The notes beneath the pieces are model-generated. The model searched no databases, had not been told where the DNA came from, and saw nothing but the letters and a program-made list of their open reading frames with translations. A stretch of DNA of 64,000 nucleotides from Chryseobacterium pennipullorum. GTDB taxonomy: Bacteria > Bacteroidota > Bacteroidia > Flavobacteriales > Weeksellaceae. The DNA lies in assembly GCF_003384725.1 (NCBI RefSeq), contig NZ_QNVV01000003.1:62001-126000 (forward strand). The letters are read 5' to 3'. The stretch's first letter is position 1. Each line of letters starts with the position of its first letter. Shown one piece after another: positions 53,669 to 61,942 of this stretch. A program made the translations under genes and the position numbers.

Positions 53669-54325
53669 ATGAAATTACATAGAGAATCAAAAGGAACGAT
53701 TACCGTAGCGACCATACTATTTATTATTCTGGGAGCTTTGGCAATCTATTTTCTTGAAATGTGGTCACTTTTGATCATTATGCCTTTGCTGGTTGTTTAC
53801 AGTCTTGTATTCTGGTTTTTCAGAGTGCCGGACAGAGATATTCTAGACCACAAAGAAAACGTTATCGCGCCGGTTGACGGAAAAGTAGTGATGATTAAAG
53901 AAGTGGATGAAACCGAATTTCTGAAGGAAAAAGCCATTCAGGTTTCTATTTTTATGTCACCACTGAATGTCCACATCTGCAGATATCCCGTTTCCGGAAA
54001 AGTGATATACAAAAAATACCATCCCGGAAAGTATCTGGTAGCCTGGCATGAAAAATCCTCTACAGAAAATGAAAGAACAACGGTAGCTGTGGAAACACAG
54101 ACTAATCATAAAGTAGTTTTCAGACAGATTGCTGGTTATGTGGCGAGAAGGATTGTTTTCTATTGTAATGAGGGAGATCAGGCAAAAGCCGGGCATGAGT
54201 TCGGATTTATCAAATTTGGTTCAAGAATGGACGTTTTCCTGCCTTTGGATACTGAGATTGTATGTAAGATCGGAGATATTACAAAAGGAGGTTTGGATGT
54301 CATTGCCAGATTAAAAGAAAACTAG
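53669..54325 (+). CDS. psd: Phosphatidylserine decarboxylase (short, archaeal-type)
   Basis: 218 residues. It converts phosphatidylserine to phosphatidylethanolamine. Two N-terminal TM segments (about 9-26 and 30-50) are followed by the decarboxylase core: VIAPVDGKVVMI (about 64-75), SIFMSPLNVHICRYPVSGKV (about 92-111, with catalytic His), and the self-cleavage site Gly-Ser in FIKFGSRMDVFLP (about 184-196), which yields the pyruvoyl group. The GS site and length fit the short Psd class. It is the last gene of the operon and is followed by a terminator. Confidence 0.93.
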   Translation: MKLHRESKGTITVATILFIILGALAIYFLEMWSLLIIMPLLVVYSLVFWFFRVPDRDILDHKENVIAPVDGKVVMIKEVDETEFLKEKAIQVSIFMSPLNVHICRYPVSGKVIYKKYHPGKYLVAWHEKSSTENERTTVAVETQTNHKVVFRQIAGYVARRIVFYCNEGDQAKAGHEFGFIKFGSRMDVFLPLDTEIVCKIGDITKGGLDVIARLKEN

Positions 54326-54350
54326 AACGTCTTATGTATAGATAAAAGTA

Positions 54351-54380
54351 AGAGAGGACCATGCCGGTTCTCTCTTTTTT
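54351..54380 (+). terminator. Intrinsic terminator after psd
   Basis: AGAGAGGACC (54351-54360) pairs with GGTTCTCTCT (54366-54375), one G-U pair, then TTTTT. It lies 26 bases after the psd stop. Confidence 0.85.
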
Positions 54381-54393
54381 ATTGAGTTTTTAG

Positions 54394-54457
54394 TACTCGT
54401 GAGTATTAATAAGTATGTTCGTTTTCTGTTTTTTCTATTCCAGATAAATAATTTTGC
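54394..54457 (+). promoter_or_regulatory. CGTGAGTA motif plus TAATTTTGC promoter of the membrane LuxR gene
   Basis: TACTC-GT-GAGTA (54394-54405) is an inverted repeat. Exactly 43 bases after its end comes TAATTTTGC (54449-54457), a full -7 box. The same motif, box and 43-base spacing precede the secreted-protein gene at 56038. The 301-base gap at 54326-54626 holds only this and the psd terminator; the predicted leader is about 165 nt. Confidence 0.55.
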
Positions 54458-54626
54458 AGATGCCAAGCAATAGTAATATCTGTGTTTTTTAGACTATTGG
54501 AGAAAAAATAATGTACATCATATTTTTTTAACGGATTAATACGGCTAAGCTATTTTGTTTTGGTAAACGGATGTTCCAGAAGGTACCAATACCAACCTGG
54601 AATTTTATTAATAGACAAAAAATAAA

Positions 54627-55616
54627 ATGATTTACAGATTTTTCTTTAAAATGATTAACGATGAACAGGAGAAGACAGGAGATTTTGATAATAATTATCA
54701 GCACCTTATTAATCGGTATCTGCTATTTTTATTTTTCATTTTCCTATTCTATTCTGTTTTTATCATTACTTTTTTTGGAGATCTACTGATTTCGACCTTC
54801 CTTACAGTGATTACCTTCTTCTGGCTTTTCCTTCTGGCTATAAAAAGTAAAACACAACGCTTCAGGAAAAATCTTAAAACAATGATTATTTCAATTATTG
54901 TATTGCTTACTTTTATTGTTAGTTTTTTTTATATTCACACGCATAAGAATGCGGGAGTAGAATATTTTTATTTTTGCATCTTATTTGCTATTCCATTCTT
55001 TCTCAATTATAAAAAAGACTCTTTTGTCATATTTTTTATTGTTTTTATCATCAGCATTAATTTCATTGGCAGTCTGTATTTCGATCTTGATTTTATCCCC
55101 AGAAGCAGGTTCTTTAAGCAGGGGGATTTCAAAATTGTCAAACTCTGGAATATTTTGTTTTCGATTACCTGCTTTTCGATGGATATCGTCTTTATCGCTC
55201 AAAAAGACAAGCTGATCAACGGGCTGATCGTCAAGACCAGAATAAAAGATTCAACCATTAAAGATCTGGAGAAGACCAATGCAGAATTGATGAAGCATCA
55301 GATGCTTATCAATCATCTCACTGAAGAAAATATCCAGGAAATTTTAAGTTTGGCTGAAAGTAATTCCCCGGTATTTTTTGAAAAATTCCAGGTGTTTTTT
55401 CCACACTTTATTCCAGAGCTGTTAGTGATCAATAGCAATCTCATTCATTCCGAACTTTATTTTTGTGCATTGATGAAACTTGACTTTGATACCAAGAAAA
55501 TTGCTCAGTGTACCAATAACAGCATCAGAGCTGTAGAAAGTAAAAAGTACAGAATACGTAAAAAACTGAACATTTCCTCTGAAATCAACATCAACAGCTT
55601 TCTGATAAAAATTTAA
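54627..55616 (+). CDS. Membrane-anchored LuxR-type HTH regulator
   Basis: 329 residues. The N-terminal half has about six hydrophobic helices (YLLFLFFIFLFYSVFIITFF, LLISTFLTVITFFWLFLLA, MIISIIVLLTFIVSFFYI, YFYFCILFAIPFFLNY, FVIFFIVFIISINFIGSLYF, LWNILFSITCFSMDIVFIA). A coiled-coil linker (about 195-235) leads to a C-terminal LuxR-like HTH (about 265-325: HSELYFCALMKLDFDTKKIA, NNSIRAVESKKYRIRKKLNI), the form used by flavobacterial TPR/HTH regulators. It probably senses an envelope signal and acts on DNA from the membrane. Its own promoter and that of the next gene share one motif, suggesting auto- and target regulation. Confidence 0.8.
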   Translation: MIYRFFFKMINDEQEKTGDFDNNYQHLINRYLLFLFFIFLFYSVFIITFFGDLLISTFLTVITFFWLFLLAIKSKTQRFRKNLKTMIISIIVLLTFIVSFFYIHTHKNAGVEYFYFCILFAIPFFLNYKKDSFVIFFIVFIISINFIGSLYFDLDFIPRSRFFKQGDFKIVKLWNILFSITCFSMDIVFIAQKDKLINGLIVKTRIKDSTIKDLEKTNAELMKHQMLINHLTEENIQEILSLAESNSPVFFEKFQVFFPHFIPELLVINSNLIHSELYFCALMKLDFDTKKIAQCTNNSIRAVESKKYRIRKKLNISSEININSFLIKI

Positions 55617-55914
55617 TAAAAGATGCTCGTGAGTTTTACTACTTATAAGTAAAAATGTTCAGTTGGGTAACCATTTTAAAATAAGCAGAAATACCATTGC
55701 CAAATGGAGATCTATTTTTAAGATCTAATCAGGCATTACTGGAAGATTATGTTTTGTTAAAACAAACAAATTTATTATTTACAATATTTGACTCGTAATT
55801 TAAATACTATCAATTTTATTTTTCACTTTCATTTTATAGGTTCCATTTTTACATTTTTTTATTTTTTATTGAATCACTTTTTAAGTTTAGAATGAGAGCG
55901 CTCCGTACGTTTTG

Positions 55915-55979
55915 CTACGCGTGAGTAGTATTGCGTAGTCATATTTGCGGTTATAAACAGCTGGAGATGATAATTTTGC
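55915..55979 (+). promoter_or_regulatory. CGTGAGTA motif plus TTTG-N23-TAATTTTGC promoter of the secreted-protein gene
   Basis: The 421-base gap at 55617-56037 has no gene. It contains a motif copy CTCGTGAGT at 55626-55634, then near its end a CTACGC/GCGTAG hairpin (55915-55920 with 55933-55938) enclosing CGTGAGTA (55920-55927). Then come TTTG (55944-55947) and TAATTTTGC (55971-55979). The motif-to-box gap is 43 bases, as ahead of 54627. Confidence 0.6.
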
Positions 55980-56037
55980 CTCAACAGGATGTTATCTGTT
56001 TAAAGAAGGTGAATGAATAAACAATGATAATTTATAA

Positions 56038-57840
56038 ATGATGAAAACAACACGTACAACAATCGGGGTAAGAATTGTAGTTCTTGCTTTCCTTTTAATT
56101 TTTGGAAATTTGATTTCACAGACCCACAATGGTGCTGTAGGGATCAATACTACCACTCCCAATCCGAATTCAGTTTTGGATGTAGTATCAGGAAATAATA
56201 ACAAAGGAATTCTTATTCCCCGTCTTAATGAGTCTCAGAGAGATGCGATGGTAATAAATAAACCCACAGATGATGGATTAACGATTTACAATACCACAGA
56301 AGATTGTTTTAATTACTGGAGTTTGGCTGACGATGAATGGAAAAGTGTCTGCGGACAGCTGGGAAAATCTGTTTTTACGATAGACTGCGCCGATTCTAAG
56401 GCGATGGGGACTTATGTGAAAGGGAAAGAACTGACCAATTCTAATTATCTTAGGATCTCGGTAAATGTAACTAAATTGGGGAATTATACCATTTCCGGTA
56501 CCACAGCAAACGGATATAATTTCTACGGAACCGGAGTTTTTCTAAATACAGGAATTCAAAAAATACAGATTCCCGGGCAGGGGACCCCGGAGAACATCCA
56601 GACCGATACAATTGAAATCAGTGCTAACGGAGGAGACGTTACCTGTACTCCACCAGTTTCTGTAACCGTTCTAAGCCCTGCAGGAACGTATACGATGAGC
56701 TGCGGTAACGCAAAGGTAAACGGAGTCTATAAAGTAGGAACGGAGCTTACAGCTTCCAATACCATTACTTTACCGGTTAATGTTTCAACAATGGGAAGTT
56801 ATACCATTTCCACAAATACCGTGGACGGAATTTCTTTTAGCGGATCAGGAACGTTTACTGCAACGGGAAACCAGAATGTAACATTAAGTGGAACAGGAAG
56901 ACCTACTTCTACCTCAGTAAAGACGATCACTATTACTTCTGACAGCCAGGGTGGGGTTTCCACCACCTGTTCTGTAGATGTGATTGTTGTCATTCCAAAG
57001 AAAACAGTCTTGCACATTGGACTTGAAACCGCCTATGGCTACAGTGCCTTTACGGGACCATCAAGAAATTTGATGGACTCTCCTTCCAATTTCGGAACCA
57101 CTGCTACAAGCGTCGTAAAATACGAAGGATTTAATCATATTTCCTTAGGAAACTCCCCTTCCTCTACTGCGCTTCAGAATGCTCTTAACAATAAGCCGGA
57201 TATTGTTATTATAGGATACAGCTATTCTCCGAATACAACGGAGGCAGGATATATTGCGAACTATTTGAATAAAAAAGGAGTCGTTATTGCACTTACAGAT
57301 GATACAGGTTCTGCACAGAACTTATTCAGATCAATATTTTCAGATCCTACCATTTCAGCTTCTAACGGAGCAGGCGCTGGTTCGGTATACGCACTTACCA
57401 ATACCAATGATCCTGTATTGAATGGCCCTTTTGGTGATGTCAGAGGAAAAAACTGGGGGGAGGACGCTTCTACAACAGTTAGCATAACAGGACTTTCGAG
57501 TGAATTTGTTCCGTTCAGTTACGCCCAACCCATTAACAGTAGTACAGCCAGAACAGGTATAACAGGTCTTAGAAATAGTAATTTGAGCTTTATATGGTTT
57601 GGTGACGGAGGTTTCTTAAGTAACGGAAATGCCAATGGAAATCAGGCGAACAGCAATACAATCGAACCCTTTGTAGCCCCTAGTTCAGGAGGATACTTCC
57701 CGGTTCAGAAATCGGCATATGGATATGGAGGTAACGGATATTCCGCAGGGGGAATGCAGGTACAAAACTCAATTCTTTTTGCCAATATGATTGCCTGGGC
57801 AATTAAGCAGGCAGAGTTTAGTGGAATTAACACACAATGA
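56038..57840 (+). CDS. Secreted repeat protein of unknown function
   Basis: 600 residues. A signal peptide (about 1-28, VLAFLLIFGNLISQ) is followed by a segment typical of flavobacterial surface proteins (GAVGINTTTPNPNSVLDV). Two ~95-residue beta repeats come next (about 108-200 and 214-305), sharing an opening Cys, GTYVKGKEL or GVYKVGTEL, a NYTIS/SYTIS core and a Cys near the end. The C-terminal ~270 residues (LHIGLETAYGYSAF, PDIVIIGYSYSPNTTEAGYI, GVVIALTDDTGSAQNLFRSI, FIWFGDGGF) look like an alpha/beta domain of the class-I-amidotransferase/ThuA kind. No T9SS domain is seen. Together with the membrane LuxR gene it forms a likely regulator-target pair. Confidence 0.7.
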   Translation: MMKTTRTTIGVRIVVLAFLLIFGNLISQTHNGAVGINTTTPNPNSVLDVVSGNNNKGILIPRLNESQRDAMVINKPTDDGLTIYNTTEDCFNYWSLADDEWKSVCGQLGKSVFTIDCADSKAMGTYVKGKELTNSNYLRISVNVTKLGNYTISGTTANGYNFYGTGVFLNTGIQKIQIPGQGTPENIQTDTIEISANGGDVTCTPPVSVTVLSPAGTYTMSCGNAKVNGVYKVGTELTASNTITLPVNVSTMGSYTISTNTVDGISFSGSGTFTATGNQNVTLSGTGRPTSTSVKTITITSDSQGGVSTTCSVDVIVVIPKKTVLHIGLETAYGYSAFTGPSRNLMDSPSNFGTTATSVVKYEGFNHISLGNSPSSTALQNALNNKPDIVIIGYSYSPNTTEAGYIANYLNKKGVVIALTDDTGSAQNLFRSIFSDPTISASNGAGAGSVYALTNTNDPVLNGPFGDVRGKNWGEDASTTVSITGLSSEFVPFSYAQPINSSTARTGITGLRNSNLSFIWFGDGGFLSNGNANGNQANSNTIEPFVAPSSGGYFPVQKSAYGYGGNGYSAGGMQVQNSILFANMIAWAIKQAEFSGINTQ

Positions 57841-57859
57841 TGAAGTGTTTTATGAAGGG

Positions 57860-57889
57860 CTCCGGTACGGTAATCGTATCGGAGTTTTT
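57860..57889 (+). terminator. Intrinsic terminator after the secreted-protein gene
   Basis: CTCCGGTACG (57860-57869) pairs with CGTATCGGAG (57875-57884), one G-U pair, then TTTTT. It overlaps the last two bases of the convergent DUF1801 gene. Confidence 0.85.
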
Positions 57890-58235
57890 ATTTGATATAG
57901 CTCTTCACTTCTTTTGTCAGTTTCAAAATAAAGTCTATTGGCAGATCCTCCTGTACATCAATCAAAAGGATTTTAAACTTTTTTCTGCCATCCTGGATTA
58001 GTTGTGGATAATCTAATTTGTCGCCGTGATAAAAACTGAGGTAATGCTTTTTGTATTTCTTGCTGTAATAGAAATAGCATAGCATTTTCTTTTTATACTT
58101 AATAAACGGAAGTCCAAAGCTTAAGGTCTCGGTGATGTTTTCCGGATCAGAAGCGAGGATCTTTTCCCTTAAAAACAAAAGAGTACTTCTTTCAGGCTCT
58201 TCGATTCTGTAGAAATACTCTTGTATAGGATTCAT
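57888..58235 (-). CDS. DUF1801-family protein
   Basis: 115 residues, soluble. It belongs to the DUF1801/YdhG-like family, shown by TETLSFGLPFIKYKKKMLCY (about 36-55), YKKHYLSFYHGDKLDYPQL and a C-terminal DLPIDFILKLTKEVKSYI. The function is not established. Its start lies 15 bases after the ABC exporter stop on the same strand, so they may be co-transcribed. Confidence 0.82.
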   Translation of the reverse strand: MNPIQEYFYRIEEPERSTLLFLREKILASDPENITETLSFGLPFIKYKKKMLCYFYYSKKYKKHYLSFYHGDKLDYPQLIQDGRKKFKILLIDVQEDLPIDFILKLTKEVKSYIK

Positions 58236-58250
58236 TTCAGTTGAAAATGT

Positions 58251-60089
58251 TTAGTCAAAGTTCTGAAGTTCAACAAGCTTGTTGTACATTCCTTTTTTAG
58301 CGATAAGGTCATGATGGGTTCCCTGTTCCACAATATCCCCTTTTTCCATCACTACAATCCAGTCCGCTTTCTGAATGGTAGAAAGACGGTGGGCAATGAC
58401 AAGAGAAGTTCTGTTTTCCATCATTTTTTCCAGCGCATCCTGTACAAATCTTTCAGATTCTGTATCCAGTGCAGAAGTGGCTTCATCCAGAATCATAATA
58501 GGTGGGTTTTTCAGCACTGCTCTGGCAATGGAAACCCTTTGTTTCTGCCCTCCAGAAAGCTTATTGCCATCATCTCCGATATTGGTATCATAGCCTTCAG
58601 AAAGACTGGAAATAAAGTTGTCAGCATTCGCAATTTTAGCGGCTTCAATGACTTCTTCCCTGGTGGCATCGGGCTTACCCATTAAAATATTGTTGTAGAC
58701 GGAGTCGTTGAATAGTACGGATTCCTGAGTGACCATTCCCAAAAGCTGTCGGTATTCACTAAGCTTTAAATGCTTAATGTCTGTTCCGTCAATCAGGATT
58801 TCTCCCTCAGAAACATCATAGAAACGGGCCAGCAGGTTGGCGATGGTTGTTTTTCCACTTCCGCTTTGTCCGACCAGCGCTACTGTTTTGCCTTTCGGAA
58901 TGGTTAAATTGAAATTTTTAAGGATCAGATTGGCTTTGTCATAATAAAATCCGATATCCTTAAATTCAATAGTACGCTGAAGGGTAGAGATAGATACCGG
59001 TTCTGCTGCTTCTTCAATTTTTACGTCTGCGTCCAGAATTTCCAGTACTCTTTTCAGAGAAGCTTCGCCCTTCTGTACATTGGAAATAGATGAAGATAAA
59101 CTTTTTGCCGGTGGCAGGATCTGGAAAAACATCCCCAGAAATACCAGGAAATCGGCAGGAGATATACTTTGCTCTACAATAATCTGTTTCCCTCCGTACC
59201 ACGCTATAATCAGAAAAGTAATAGATCCCAGGAATTCGCTCATCGGGGAAGCAAGCTCTTTTTTTCTTCCCAGGTTGATGGAGCTGGAGATCCATTTGTT
59301 CATGGATTGCATGAACCTGTTGTCCATGATTTTTTCAGCGTTAAATATTTTGATCACCTTTGATGATTTCAAGGTTTCATCTACGATAGAAAATATGGTA
59401 CCTAGCTCGTGTTGCGCTTCATGAGAATCTTTTTTAAGACTTTTTCCGATCAGAGCAATCATGGTCCCCATTACCGGAAGAACAAGTAATGAAAACAGAG
59501 TCATTTCCGGACTCAGGAAGAATAGGGTTACCAAAGTACTGATCAGCATGAAAGGCGCATTGATGAGTTCAATCAAGCTTCCTAAAATACCTCCTTCCAC
59601 TTCTCCCACATCATTAGACATACGGGACATCATATCTCCTTTTCTGCTTTCAGTAAAAAATGAAACCGGAAGCGAAAGGATTTTTCTGTACATGGCTCCT
59701 CGAAGATCTTTTGTAACCCCTACACGATAATTGATCAGAAGCAAAGATCCGAAATACCTGAAAGCATTTCGTAAAAAGAACATGAAAGCGGTAATGATAC
59801 ACAGCCAGGCAAGGACCGTAAGTGAACCGTAGTCACTTACGAGTGTCTGCACATAATAATTCGAATATTCTTTTATATAAGTGAAGAAATCTACGATGTC
59901 TCCGGAGTAAACCGGCGCTTTTTCATATTTCTCCGGTTTGATGGTACCAAAAAGCATCCCCAAAACTGGCAGAATCGTTCCTAAGGAAGCAATCTGAAAT
60001 ACAGAATACATGATATTGAAAAATAAACTTCCGTAGATGTATTTCTGATGTGGTCTTGCGAATTTTAAGATTTTTTTATATTCGTTCAT
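58251..60089 (-). CDS. ABC exporter, MsbA-like fused permease/ATPase
   Basis: 612 residues, homodimeric half-transporter of the inner membrane. A six-TM permease domain (about 15-330) precedes the nucleotide-binding domain: Walker A VALVGQSGSGKTTIANLLAR (about 400-420), Q-loop region GMVTQESVLFND, signature LSGGQKQRVSIARAVL (about 509-524), Walker B PIMILDEATSALD and H-loop VIAHRLST. In Flavobacteriia such proteins are annotated as lipid A/MsbA-like or multidrug exporters; the cargo cannot be told from sequence alone. Confidence 0.92.
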   Translation of the reverse strand: MNEYKKILKFARPHQKYIYGSLFFNIMYSVFQIASLGTILPVLGMLFGTIKPEKYEKAPVYSGDIVDFFTYIKEYSNYYVQTLVSDYGSLTVLAWLCIITAFMFFLRNAFRYFGSLLLINYRVGVTKDLRGAMYRKILSLPVSFFTESRKGDMMSRMSNDVGEVEGGILGSLIELINAPFMLISTLVTLFFLSPEMTLFSLLVLPVMGTMIALIGKSLKKDSHEAQHELGTIFSIVDETLKSSKVIKIFNAEKIMDNRFMQSMNKWISSSINLGRKKELASPMSEFLGSITFLIIAWYGGKQIIVEQSISPADFLVFLGMFFQILPPAKSLSSSISNVQKGEASLKRVLEILDADVKIEEAAEPVSISTLQRTIEFKDIGFYYDKANLILKNFNLTIPKGKTVALVGQSGSGKTTIANLLARFYDVSEGEILIDGTDIKHLKLSEYRQLLGMVTQESVLFNDSVYNNILMGKPDATREEVIEAAKIANADNFISSLSEGYDTNIGDDGNKLSGGQKQRVSIARAVLKNPPIMILDEATSALDTESERFVQDALEKMMENRTSLVIAHRLSTIQKADWIVVMEKGDIVEQGTHHDLIAKKGMYNKLVELQNFD

Positions 60090-60271
60090 TCAATGAAAAA
60101 ATTGGATAGCAAAATTACGTAAAATTAAAAGATAAGACGTTCTTAATCCTGTTTTACTTTACCTAATATGTTTCAGAGAACATCTTTTTGTTACAGGTAT
60201 AAGTACTTTACTTTGCTTTTAGAGTAAAAAAAGCTTGTTATTCCATGAGAGGAGAGAGGTGTTTTTAAAAG

Positions 60272-60298
60272 ATAAAAACCGCCGGTGAGGCGGTTTAT
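60272..60298 (-). terminator. Intrinsic terminator after the M28 peptidase gene
   Basis: AAACCGCC (60276-60283) pairs with GGCGGTTT (60289-60296). On the minus strand the stem is followed by TTTTTATC, 8 bases after the stop of the peptidase gene. Confidence 0.85.
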
Positions 60299-60304
60299 TA
60301 TGCG

Positions 60305-61231
60305 TTAAAGATTAAAATTGACATCCTCTGTATATTTAGGGGTAAAATTCTGAGGAGTCAGTTTCTTCAGTGTTTTTCCAAAATTATTGATGATTTGGGT
60401 CATATTATCAAAATCCACAATATTGATATCATCATTTTCGTGATGATAATGAGACGCTTTGCTCATATCAACCGTAGAAAATGAATGGGCAATGATTTTC
60501 TTTCTCACAAAACTGACATTGTCTGAACGGTAGAAAAGCTGTTGTTTTGCATAGGGGTCGGGATTAATTTTTAGTCCGTTCACGGCATTTTGATTGAAAA
60601 GCTCATCAAGATCCGAGAAGCCGTCTCCCGTCATGTACAATGCATTTTTTCCCCATTGTGACTCTGTTGCTACCATTTCAAAATTAAAAAGAGCAGTCAT
60701 ATTACTGTAAATCTTATCCAGATTTTTGTCCTCCGAAATCGCTCTCGATCCCAGCATCCCTTTTTCTTCCCCATTAAAAGCTATAAAAACCATTGAAAAT
60801 TCAGGCTTTTGGGTTTTAAAATAGTCTGCGATACCTACCAGAGTGGTAATGCCGCTGGCGTCATCATCAGCACCGTTATAAATATTGTCACCACTTTTAT
60901 TACTGGTGCCAATGTGGTCGAAGTGACCGGAAAATCCAAGGTATTGATCTGTTTTTCCCTTTTTCACTCCACATACGTTGTAGGCCTTCTTTCCTTTGTA
61001 CTCAAAAGGGATCAGATAGGAGGTTCCGGTACAGTATTCAAGGTTGTTCTCTTTGAAAAGGGTTGCGATATAATTGGCGGCATTTTCATTTTCAGGAGTC
61101 CAGATTTCACGGCCCTTCATTTCATCTGAAGCCAGTGTCGAAAGAATGGTTTTTACTCTTTCTTTTGAAACCTCCTGTGCAAATGTGAGTACAGAGAATA
61201 GGGATACCGTAAGATAAGTCAGCTTTTTCAT
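60305..61231 (-). CDS. M28-family zinc aminopeptidase, exported
   Basis: 308 residues. The signal peptide (MKKLTYLTVSLFSVLTFAQ) places it in the periplasm or outside. The co-catalytic zinc site of M28 is intact: LGFSGHFDHIG (His), NGADDDASGITTLV (bridging Asp), IAFNGEEKGMLGSR (Glu pair), LFNFEMVATES (Glu) and HYHHENDDINIV (His). It should release N-terminal amino acids from peptides. An inverted repeat GAAGATC-GG-GATCTTC (61312-61327) lies 81 bases upstream of the start as a possible control site. Confidence 0.92.
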   Translation of the reverse strand: MKKLTYLTVSLFSVLTFAQEVSKERVKTILSTLASDEMKGREIWTPENENAANYIATLFKENNLEYCTGTSYLIPFEYKGKKAYNVCGVKKGKTDQYLGFSGHFDHIGTSNKSGDNIYNGADDDASGITTLVGIADYFKTQKPEFSMVFIAFNGEEKGMLGSRAISEDKNLDKIYSNMTALFNFEMVATESQWGKNALYMTGDGFSDLDELFNQNAVNGLKINPDPYAKQQLFYRSDNVSFVRKKIIAHSFSTVDMSKASHYHHENDDINIVDFDNMTQIINNFGKTLKKLTPQNFTPKYTEDVNFNL

Positions 61232-61356
61232 TGTTTTTAAATTAAAAGTTATGTAATCTGTCGCGTGTTCTGCAGAAAAGTTGCAGGAAGTTACATAATT
61301 TAATTGATCCGGAAGATCGGGATCTTCAAAATAGAAAATGATAAGAGAAACAAAAT

Positions 61357-61384
61357 AAAAAACAGCTCCTTAAAAGAAGCTGTT
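61357..61384 (-). terminator. Intrinsic terminator after the DUF4293 gene
   Basis: AACAGCT (61361-61367) pairs with AGCTGTT (61378-61384), with further inner pairing. On the minus strand it is followed by TTTTTATTTTG. It lies 25 bases after the stop. Confidence 0.8.
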
Positions 61385-61409
61385 CTCACTCAAAAAAATC
61401 GTTGTAAGG

Positions 61410-61799
61410 TTATCGAAGTCTGTCTACAGATTTTACGAGCCTCTCATCTTTGCGAATGAATACGTTTGCAATAAGCAGACAGATCACCGCAAGTAATGGG
61501 AAAACCGGCTCAATACCCTTCTCAGGAAACTGAATTCCTCCGGATAAGTTGAGTAACCAGTACACCAATACACCAATCAACAAAGCGTTTATAATAATGC
61601 TGATGGTATTCAGCAATATTTGTCTTTTTCTGTTTTTAAAACTAAAAATACTTAATGCTCCAATGATTACAAGGACGATACATCCGATATTCACCAGCGG
61701 GATGCTGTCTGAAATCACCGCATCCTGTCCTGTTATAAATAGGAAAACAGCAGCTAAAACTGCCAACAACGTCCATATAGTTTGTATTCTCTGTAGCAT
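61410..61799 (-). CDS. DUF4293 membrane protein
   Basis: 129 residues with four transmembrane helices (TIWTLLAVLAAVFLFITG, LVNIGCIVLVIIGALSIFSF, ILLNTISIIINALLIGVLVY, VFPLLAVICLLIANVFI). It matches DUF4293, a Bacteroidota family usually found divergent from or beside rho, as here. The N-terminal MLQRIQTIW is typical of the family. Function unknown. Confidence 0.85.
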   Translation of the reverse strand: MLQRIQTIWTLLAVLAAVFLFITGQDAVISDSIPLVNIGCIVLVIIGALSIFSFKNRKRQILLNTISIIINALLIGVLVYWLLNLSGGIQFPEKGIEPVFPLLAVICLLIANVFIRKDERLVKSVDRLR

Positions 61800-61833
61800 T
61801 GAATATTAAATTCTTGGCAAAAATAACATAAAT

Positions 61834-61865
61834 TTTGCACAATTCAAAAATAAGTGTAGATTTGC
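61834..61865 (+). promoter_or_regulatory. Promoter of rho (TTTG-N19-TAGATTTGC)
   Basis: TTTG (61834-61837) and TAGATTTGC (61857-61865) with 19-base spacing form the best Bacteroidota -33/-7 pair in the window. The predicted leader to the rho ATG at 61943 is about 73 nt. Confidence 0.68.
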
Positions 61866-61942
61866 ATTATACAATGTACTTGAAAACCAAAGTCACCGGA
61901 CTTACTTTTCTTACTCACAATTAATTACATTTTTACATAAAT

